From an uncultured Planctomycetia bacterium (GTDB taxonomy: Bacteria > Planctomycetota > UBA1135 > GCA-002686595), in the NCBI GenBank assembly GCA_937952135.1, contig CALFYL010000334.1, positions 1 to 57,350 of the forward strand: a stretch of 57,350 bases of DNA, given 5' to 3'. The position numbers were made by a program, and so were the translations under genes. The notes under the pieces were generated by a model, which saw nothing but the letters and a program-made list of their open reading frames with translations, searched no databases and was not told the origin of the DNA. Below are positions 51,479-57,350 of this stretch, piece after piece (positions within the stretch are counted from its first letter, which is position 1; the number at the start of each line of letters is the position of its first letter).

Positions 51479-52600
51479 ATGAGCCCCCTCCTACTCGCCC
51501 TCGTCGCTTCGCTCGCTTCGGCCGCCGTCAACTCGGCCCCGCCCACGCTCTACAGCAACGGCCCGTTCATCACGGGCCTCGGCAACGGGCAAGGCGGCGC
51601 CGACACGAGCCTCGTGCAGAGCGGCTTCTCCACCAGCGGCTACGGCTGCTCCGCCGCCAGCGGCCAGCGCGTCGCCGACGATTTCGTCGTGCCGGCGGGC
51701 GAGGTCTGGACGCTCGAGAAGCTCCGGTGGCGCGCGTTCCAGACCGGCGCGCCGACCACGGGCACGCTCACTGCGATCCAAGTGAATTTGTGGAGCGCGA
51801 TGCCCACGACGGGCGGAACTCCGCTGTGGTCGAGCTCGGCGAACGTGCTGCTCACGCAAGCCTGGTCGAACTGCTTCCGCGTCGTCACCGTGCCCGGCGA
51901 CACGTCGCGCGCGGTGATCGAGGTCGTCGCGGACCTGAGCGGCGCCCCGCAACTCGCGCCCGGCACGTACTGGGTCGACGTGCAGCTCGCCGGCTCGCTC
52001 AGCTCCGGTCCGTGGTCCAACCCCACCGTTCCGAACGCGAGCACCGACAACGCGCGCTTCTTCAGCCCGTCGGGCGGCTGGGTGGACGTTCGCGACGTCG
52101 CGTCGGGCGCAGCGCAGGACTTTCCCTTCGAGCTCGAGGGCCAGAGCGGCTCCGCCTGCGCGCTCGTGACGTCGTACTGCACCGCGGGCACGAGCACGAA
52201 CGGTTGCGTGCCTGCGTTGAGCTGGAGTGGCGCGCCGAGCGTCTCCGCGTCGAGCGGTTTCACGCTGCAGTGCAACGCGATCGAAGGCCAGAAGCTCGGC
52301 GTCTTCTTCTACGGCGTGAGCGGCGCGCTCATCCAGCCGTGGTCCGCGACGAGCACGAGCTTCCTGTGCGTCAAACTCCCGACGCAGCGCACCGCCGCGC
52401 AGTCGACGAACGGAACGCCCGGCGCGTGCGACGGCGCCTTCGGGTTCGACTTCCTCGCCTACATGAACGCCCACCCGCTCGCGCTCGGCCAGCCGCTCTT
52501 CGCCGGCCAGCGTTTCAACGCGCAGGTGTGGTACCGCGACCCGCCGGCGCCGAAGACCACGAACCTGAGCGACGCGCTCGAGTTCCTCACGTGCCCGTGA
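51479..52600 (+). CDS. Secreted protein with planctomycete-type C-terminal module
   Basis: A 373-residue exported protein with a signal peptide at 1-19. Residues 25-225 form an all-beta domain (VADDFVVPAGEVWTLEKLRW, then TYWVDVQLAG) resembling the non-catalytic beta-sandwich domains of planctomycete and PEP-CTERM-type surface proteins. The last 147 residues (YCTAGTSTNGCVPA ... EFLTCP) are homologous to the C-terminus of the FG-GAP protein at 23563-25743. The ATG is 9 bases downstream of a 37-bp inverted repeat and has no Shine-Dalgarno. Function unknown; surface location inferred. Confidence 0.8.
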   Translation: MSPLLLALVASLASAAVNSAPPTLYSNGPFITGLGNGQGGADTSLVQSGFSTSGYGCSAASGQRVADDFVVPAGEVWTLEKLRWRAFQTGAPTTGTLTAIQVNLWSAMPTTGGTPLWSSSANVLLTQAWSNCFRVVTVPGDTSRAVIEVVADLSGAPQLAPGTYWVDVQLAGSLSSGPWSNPTVPNASTDNARFFSPSGGWVDVRDVASGAAQDFPFELEGQSGSACALVTSYCTAGTSTNGCVPALSWSGAPSVSASSGFTLQCNAIEGQKLGVFFYGVSGALIQPWSATSTSFLCVKLPTQRTAAQSTNGTPGACDGAFGFDFLAYMNAHPLALGQPLFAGQRFNAQVWYRDPPAPKTTNLSDALEFLTCP

Positions 52601-52608
52601 GGACCTGC

Positions 52609-54111
52609 ATGCCGCGCGCCGTCTTGCCGCGGGTTCTCGCAACCCTCTGCATCGCGGCCCCGCTGTGGAGTCAGGTCCACTACGACGAGAGCGGCCATCC
52701 GTGGCGCCAGCGCGCCGCCGAGGGGCCGGACTCGCAAGTGCCGGGTTGGTTCTACAACCTCGGCCGCACCGGGCTGCGCGTGGAGCTCGTCGCCGACGCG
52801 CCGACCCACCTGGTGGTGCGCCACGTGTTCGACGGTTCGAGCGCCGCAGGTCGCGTCGAGGTCGGCGACCACATCGTCGGCGCCGGCGGACGGAGCTTCG
52901 AGACGCCGCACCGCAATGGCTACGGCATGGAGCTGTTCGGGCCGGACGGCCCGGTGCTGGACTTCGCGAGCGCGCTGGAGCGCGCCGAGCGATCCGGCGG
53001 CAAGCGCGAGCTGCCGCTCGAGCTCGAGCGGAATGGGAAGCGCGGCGAGACGACTCTGGTCCTCGACAAGGCCTACGGCAATTTCGCTCCCACCTATCCC
53101 GCCGAGTGCAAGGTGAGCGCCGAGATCCTCGGGCGTCTGCTCGACTACCTCGTGGCGGAGCAGCGCGACGACGGCGGCTTCGGCGACGCAGTGCTCGACA
53201 CGTTCGCGCCGCTGGCGCTCCTCGCCAGCGATGCGCGCGAGCACCGCGCCGCCGCCGAACGCAACGCACGCTTCCACGCTCGTACGACCGCGGCGCGCGA
53301 CGAAGGCGACCTCATCAACTGGCGCTACATGAGCGCGGCCATCGTGCTCGCCGAGTTCTACTACGCGACGCGCGAGCGCTGGGTGCTCCCCGAGCTCGAG
53401 CAGGTGCGCGACTTCCTCATGTCGACGCAGTACATGTCGCTCGCTCAGTTGAACCCGCGCGTCAAGGAGACCCACCCGGGCAGCTATCCCGCGGACGAGC
53501 GGCGCCAGCACGGCGGCTGGGGCCACAATCCGGGCTTCGAAGGCTACGGGCCGATCGCGATGCTGACCGGGCAAGGCGCTCTCGCGCTCGCGCTCCTGCA
53601 CCACTGCGGCGTGAAGATCGACCGCGCGCGGCTCGACGCGGCGACGGCGTTCCTCGAACGCGGCGCGGGTTCGAACGGCTACGTGTGGTACGCCGATGAA
53701 GTGGCCGGCGACCGGGATTGGGCCGACATGGGCCGCACCGGCGCCGCAGGCATCGCGCTGCACCTCCATCCGTGGCCGGACGCCGCGCTTCGCGCTCGTG
53801 CGCGCAAGCACTCGCTTCTGATCGGCGAGCACCCGCAGAGCTTCCCGGACACGCACGGCTCGCCGATCCTGGGCATGGGCTACGCCGCGCTCGCCGCGAA
53901 CATCGATGCGGCCAGCTTTCGGCGCCTGATGGACGCCAACCGCTGGTGGTTCACGCTCGCCCAGTGCGCCGACGGCACGTTCTATTACCAGCCCAACCGC
54001 GACAACGCCGGGTACGGCGCCGACTCGCGCCTCAGCGCGAGCGCGGTCACGGCGTTCATCTTCTCGATACCCAAGCGCAACCTGCTCGTGACCGGCCGCA
54101 AGAAGCCTTGA
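52609..54111 (+). CDS. Secreted PDZ-like plus alpha/alpha-toroid protein
   Basis: A 500-residue protein with a signal peptide at 1-22. Residues ~45-145 have a PDZ-like pattern (VFDGSSAAGRVEVGDHIVGAGG). From ~160 a helical-repeat domain follows with QRDDGGFGDAV, HGGWGHNPGFEGYGP and NGYVWYADE, recalling prenyltransferase/terpene-cyclase-like toroids (DUF6288-type). No DxDD or zinc motif is seen, so catalysis is not assured. GAGGA lies 5 bases before ATG 52609; a GTG at 52597 overlapping the previous stop is the alternative start. Its spacing makes it co-transcribed with the preceding secreted-protein gene. The block is bounded on the right by the third 37-bp repeat. Confidence 0.78.
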   Translation: MPRAVLPRVLATLCIAAPLWSQVHYDESGHPWRQRAAEGPDSQVPGWFYNLGRTGLRVELVADAPTHLVVRHVFDGSSAAGRVEVGDHIVGAGGRSFETPHRNGYGMELFGPDGPVLDFASALERAERSGGKRELPLELERNGKRGETTLVLDKAYGNFAPTYPAECKVSAEILGRLLDYLVAEQRDDGGFGDAVLDTFAPLALLASDAREHRAAAERNARFHARTTAARDEGDLINWRYMSAAIVLAEFYYATRERWVLPELEQVRDFLMSTQYMSLAQLNPRVKETHPGSYPADERRQHGGWGHNPGFEGYGPIAMLTGQGALALALLHHCGVKIDRARLDAATAFLERGAGSNGYVWYADEVAGDRDWADMGRTGAAGIALHLHPWPDAALRARARKHSLLIGEHPQSFPDTHGSPILGMGYAALAANIDAASFRRLMDANRWWFTLAQCADGTFYYQPNRDNAGYGADSRLSASAVTAFIFSIPKRNLLVTGRKKP

Positions 54112-54135
54112 GGGGGCGGCGCCGGGCCTGGCTGA

Positions 54136-54172
54136 AATAGCGGGGCGAATTTGCTCTGGCTCGGTACATCGC
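54136..54172. repeat. 37-bp dispersed repeat, copy 3
   Basis: Identical to copy 2 and in the same orientation, 25 bases after the stop of the toroid-protein gene and 66 before the M1 peptidase start. Copies 1 and 3 thus face each other around the two secreted-protein genes. Confidence 0.85.
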
Positions 54173-54237
54173 GCATCGCCGCCGCGCGCACCTGCGGCTA
54201 CCGTGAACCCCTCTCACGCGCCGTCCCCGAGCCAACC

Positions 54238-56679
54238 ATGCGCATCCACCGACACATCGCGCTCCCCCTGGGTTTCCTCACGCTGCTCGCCGCCGGCTGG
54301 ACCTTCGGCCAGGACGGAGTGAAGCGCCGCGACAACTTTCGCCAGCTCGACGAGCTCCTGCCGACGCCGACCGATTACCGCGCGGCCTCCGGCGCACCCG
54401 GTCACCGCTACTGGCAGCAGCGCGCCGACTACGTGATCGACGTCGCGCTCGACGAAGACAAGCGCCGCCTCACGGGCCGCGAACGCGTCACCTACCACAA
54501 CCACTCGCCCGACTCGCTGTCGTACTTGTGGCTGCAACTCGACGCGAACATCTTCGCGCCACACTCGCACGCCGCGCTCACGCAGCAGGCGCCGGACATG
54601 AGCGCGCCGAGCTTCACCAGCCTCGAGCGCATGCTCGCGCGGCGCGAATTCGACGGCGCGTGCAAGCTCGACGCGGTGAAGGGAGCGGACGGCGCGCCCC
54701 TCGCGCACGCCGTCGTCGACACGATGCTGCGCCTCGACCTTCCCGCGCCGCTCGCGCCGGGGGCGAGCACGAGCTTCGAGATCGACTGGTCCTACAACAT
54801 CAACGACGCGAAGCAGGTCGGCGGCCGCACCGGCTACGAGTTCTTCAAGGACGACGGCAACTGCATCTTCGAGCTGGCGCACTGGTTCCCGCGCATGTGC
54901 GCGTACACCGACGTCAACGGCTGGCAGAACAAGCAGTTCCTCGGCCAGGGCGAGTTCACGCTCGAGTTCGGCGATTACGTCGTGCGAATCGACGTTCCCG
55001 CGGACCACGTGGTCGCGGCGACGGGCGTGCTGCAGAATCCCGGCGACGTGCTCAGCACGGAGCAGCGCGAGCGCTTGACGCAAGCCGAGCGCGCCGAGAA
55101 GCCGGTGATGATCGTCACGCTCGACGAAGCGACGGAGAACGAGAAGGAAGGCACGAGCGAGCGGCGCACCTGGGTGTTCAAGGCCGACAACGTGCGCGAT
55201 TTCGCCTTCGCGAGCTCGCGCAAGTACTTGTGGGATGCGTTCCTCTACAAGCAGAACGGCAACCCCGTTTGGGCCATGAGCTTCTATCCCAAGGAGGGCG
55301 AGGCGCTGTGGAGCAAGTACTCCACGCACGCGATCATCCACACGCTCGACATCTACTCGCGCCACACCTTCGACTACCCCTATCCGGTCGCGCAGTCGGT
55401 CAACGGCCCGGTCGGCGGCATGGAATACCCGATGATCAGCTTCAACGGCCCGCGGCCGGAGAAGGACGGCACCTATTCATCGGGGACGAAGTACGGGCTG
55501 ATCTCGGTGATCATCCACGAGGTCGGACACAACTACTTCCCGATGATCGTCAACTCCGACGAGCGCGACTGGACCTGGATGGACGAAGGCCTCAACACCT
55601 TCTGTCAGTTCCTCGCCGAGCAGGAGTGGGAGGACAAGTATCCCTCGGGCCGCGGCGAGCCGCGCAACATCGTCTCGTACATGAAGAGCACGAACCAGGT
55701 GCCGATCATGACGCAGTCCGATTCGGTGGTGAACTTCGGCGCGAACGCGTACTCGAAGCCCGCGACCGCGCTCAACATCCTGCGCGAGACGGTCCTCGGC
55801 CGCGAGCAGTTCGACTTCGCCTTCAAGACCTACGCGCAGCGCTGGATGTTCAAGCGCCCGCAGCCGGCCGACTTCTTCCGCACCATGGAAGACGCGACCA
55901 GCGTCGACCTCGACTGGTTCTGGCGCGGCTGGTTCTACACCACCGACCACGTCGACATCGCGCTCGAGCGCGTGCGGCTCTACACCTTGAGCACGCTCGA
56001 CCCGCGCATCGAGAGCGAGCGCAAGCGCCGCGAGCGCGACGACAAGCCGCGCACGCTCACGCAACTGCGAAACGCGCCGCTCGAGAAGCGCGTGGGCATC
56101 TATCCCGAGCTCGCCGACTTCTACAACACCTACGACGCGCTCGAACCCACGCCGGCCGACGTCGAGCGCTTCGAGAAGCTGGCCGACAAGCTCGAGCCGC
56201 AGGAGAAGGAGCTGCTCGAGTCGAACCTGCGCTTCTACGTGCTCGATTTCGCGAACCTCGGCGGCCTCGCAATGCCGCTGCCGCTGCGCGTCGACTACGC
56301 CGACGGCTCGAACGAGGAGTTCACCGTCCCGGCCGAGATCTGGCGCCAATCGCCCGACAAGGTCACCAAGCTCTGGATCGCCGACCGCGAGGTGGCGCGT
56401 TTCGTCCTCGACCCGCGCGGCCAAATCGCCGACGCGGACGAAACCAACAACACCTGGCCGCCGCTGATCCCCGAGACGCGCGTCGAAGCCCGCAAGTCCG
56501 AGCGCGGCGAGCGCACGAACCCGATGCAGCAGAAGCTCGCCGACGAAAAGGCCGCCGAGAAAGCCGCCGCCAAGAAGGCCGAGGCCGACGCAAAAGCCGC
56601 CATCGACGCGAACACTCCCGCCGAAACTCCGCCCGAGTCCGACTCGAAACCTGAACCGGCCTCAGGCTCCGGGAATTAG
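54238..56679 (+). CDS. M1-family zinc aminopeptidase, secreted
   Basis: An 813-residue protein with a signal peptide at 1-24. The gluzincin site is H427-E-V-G-H431 with the third ligand E450 in WMDEGLNTF. The exopeptidase motif GGMEYP (in the GxMEN position) lies ~40 residues before. An N-terminal beta-sandwich and a C-terminal CARDB-like segment (LDFANLGGLAMPLPLRVDYA, then DADETNN) surround the catalytic domain, and an Ala/Lys/Glu-rich tail ends the protein. It trims N-terminal residues from peptides in the periplasm or outside. This architecture is frequent in planctomycetes and Bacteroidota. A 66-base leader separates it from repeat copy 3. Confidence 0.92.
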   Translation: MRIHRHIALPLGFLTLLAAGWTFGQDGVKRRDNFRQLDELLPTPTDYRAASGAPGHRYWQQRADYVIDVALDEDKRRLTGRERVTYHNHSPDSLSYLWLQLDANIFAPHSHAALTQQAPDMSAPSFTSLERMLARREFDGACKLDAVKGADGAPLAHAVVDTMLRLDLPAPLAPGASTSFEIDWSYNINDAKQVGGRTGYEFFKDDGNCIFELAHWFPRMCAYTDVNGWQNKQFLGQGEFTLEFGDYVVRIDVPADHVVAATGVLQNPGDVLSTEQRERLTQAERAEKPVMIVTLDEATENEKEGTSERRTWVFKADNVRDFAFASSRKYLWDAFLYKQNGNPVWAMSFYPKEGEALWSKYSTHAIIHTLDIYSRHTFDYPYPVAQSVNGPVGGMEYPMISFNGPRPEKDGTYSSGTKYGLISVIIHEVGHNYFPMIVNSDERDWTWMDEGLNTFCQFLAEQEWEDKYPSGRGEPRNIVSYMKSTNQVPIMTQSDSVVNFGANAYSKPATALNILRETVLGREQFDFAFKTYAQRWMFKRPQPADFFRTMEDATSVDLDWFWRGWFYTTDHVDIALERVRLYTLSTLDPRIESERKRRERDDKPRTLTQLRNAPLEKRVGIYPELADFYNTYDALEPTPADVERFEKLADKLEPQEKELLESNLRFYVLDFANLGGLAMPLPLRVDYADGSNEEFTVPAEIWRQSPDKVTKLWIADREVARFVLDPRGQIADADETNNTWPPLIPETRVEARKSERGERTNPMQQKLADEKAAEKAAAKKAEADAKAAIDANTPAETPPESDSKPEPASGSGN

Positions 56680-56839
56680 GCGCGTTCTCGCCCTACGAAT
56701 TCGAAGCGGAGCGGGCGAGCGTTCTACGCCGGTGAAACGAGAGGCTCGCGCTTCGGCCGAGTACTCGAGAGAGGTCTCTTATCGATGACGCTCATCCGTG
56801 CCAACCGCGACGGACGGACTTGAACTCGCACGCTCGACG

Positions 56840-57184
56840 TCACGACTCACCCTCGGAGCCGTGGCGTGAGTACAGACTCCTGCCGAGCATCCAGCAGATT
56901 TCCCCAGGAGCCGGGGCACGGCCAAGCACTCGCCATTCCTCCGCGAGTCGCTCCAATGCGTCGTCCGGCCCAAGTTCCCAGCGCACAAATCCAGTTCCGC
57001 CATGCTGGCCAACGACAACTTTGCCCGACCGCAAGAGCAGCCGAACCACGGACAGGGTCGTATCCCGAATCAGGGCCGGCGCAACGCCCGCAGATTCCAG
57101 CCGACCTACGATCACCCACAGCCCAATGGCGTCATCATCGCACTCGGCGAGCATCTCATTCGCGATGGTTTGAACTGTATCCAT
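56840..57184 (-). CDS. Small protein of unknown function in a lower-GC tract
   Basis: A 114-residue soluble, acidic protein starting at ATG 57184 (MDTVQTIANEM). A short extension upstream to 57220 is possible. It reads as an alternating helix/strand protein (IGLWVIVGRLESAG, SVVRLLLRSGKVVVGQHGG, RWELGPDDALERLAEEW). I recognise no family; size and composition recall immunity- or SMI1-like small proteins. Codon use and GC are visibly lower than in the rest of the window, suggesting recent acquisition. Confidence 0.6.
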   Translation of the reverse strand: MDTVQTIANEMLAECDDDAIGLWVIVGRLESAGVAPALIRDTTLSVVRLLLRSGKVVVGQHGGTGFVRWELGPDDALERLAEEWRVLGRAPAPGEICWMLGRSLYSRHGSEGES

Positions 57185-57231
57185 GCTGTGGATCGGTCCG
57201 CAGCTCGAGCGTGGGCTCACGCAGACCCCTT

Positions 57232-57350
57232 TCAGAGTCCGCGCCGCCGCCGGTTGCGCACGTAGTCGACGAGCACGAACGAACTGACGTCGCTCGCGCT
57301 GGAGTAGAAGGCGCGGCCGTGGTTCTCGGCGGTGAAGCGTTCGACGAAGT
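57232..57350 (-). CDS. C-terminal end of an unknown gene (5' part outside window)
   Basis: The minus-strand frame is open from the right edge to TGA at 57232 and encodes 38 residues ending FVLVDYVRNRRRRGL. The high GC and codon pattern fit a real gene. The ending recalls some VWA-domain proteins, but this is too short to assign. Confidence 0.5.
   Translation of the reverse strand, partial: FVERFTAENHGRAFYSSASDVSSFVLVDYVRNRRRRGL

Noticed and set aside
56805..56880. tRNA gene on the minus strand (the plus strand shows ggacttgaactcgc, like a tRNA T-arm in reverse)
   Set aside because: The five bases on either side of the putative TTCAAGT loop do not pair, and no acceptor or anticodon arm can be formed.

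Overview
This is a high-GC bacterial chromosome segment (about 70% GC judged by eye) that is densely coded and rich in 4-base stop/start overlaps. Many starts lack a strong Shine-Dalgarno. I suspect a Planctomycetota-like organism. The reason is that two unrelated secreted proteins (23563-25743 and 51479-52600) end in the same ~145-residue module closing in '-CP', a module I remember as common in large planctomycete secretomes. I saw no marker gene that settles the lineage (tsaD at 2390-3451 would be the best candidate for a tree). No tRNA, rRNA, CRISPR array, transposase or phage gene was seen.

Layout. 1-3451: an EF-hand protein, an S41 peptidase and tsaD. 3486-14347 (minus): a tight run of ten genes. 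In transcription order it encodes a B3/4-domain protein, an SGNH hydrolase, FabH, an SDR, an AMP-ligase, an ACP, a KAS III homologue that has lost its catalytic triad, a B12-binding radical SAM enzyme, a Rieske oxygenase and an MBOAT acyltransferase. It looks like a pathway that builds, oxidises and transfers an unusual acyl group; I cannot match it to a known product. 14492-25743: housekeeping and envelope genes (cytidylyltransferase, sodium symporter, large lipoprotein, S10 peptidase, Gly-rich RRM protein, acyl-CoA ligase, FG-GAP protein). 25809-29397: a radical SAM gene coupled to a PglD-like acyltransferase fused to a carrier domain, a Crp/Fnr (DNR-type) regulator and a hemerythrin-like protein. 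Two TTGAC-N4-(G/A)TCAA boxes lie here.

29440-48069 (minus) is the centrepiece, an almost gapless catabolic directon. It begins with a type II DMSO-reductase-family enzyme whose beta subunit closely resembles nitrite oxidoreductase NxrB of Nitrospira and anammox bacteria. Its parts are a cytochrome c/heme-b gamma fusion, a Tat-exported alpha of 1148 residues, a 104-residue novelty, beta and a NarJ-like chaperone. After an unknown 232-residue protein it continues into the complete upper benzoyl-CoA pathway (had, oah, dch, bcrC, bcrB, bcrA, bcrD), then an SDR and a GNAT acetyltransferase. A further TTGAT-N4-GTCAA box sits between this directon and the divergent moaA, which makes molybdenum cofactor precursor. 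The simplest reading is anaerobic degradation of aromatics coupled to a periplasmic nitrate reductase (an NXR-type enzyme run toward nitrite), under the locally encoded Crp/Fnr regulator. This is inference; the direction of the NXR-like enzyme cannot be read from sequence.

49423-57350: a SenB-like selenosugar synthase gene broken by an in-frame TGA, a family-2 glycosyltransferase, a block of two secreted-protein genes bounded by copies of a 37-bp dispersed repeat, an M1 aminopeptidase, and a lower-GC tail with a small unknown gene and the 3' end of another gene.
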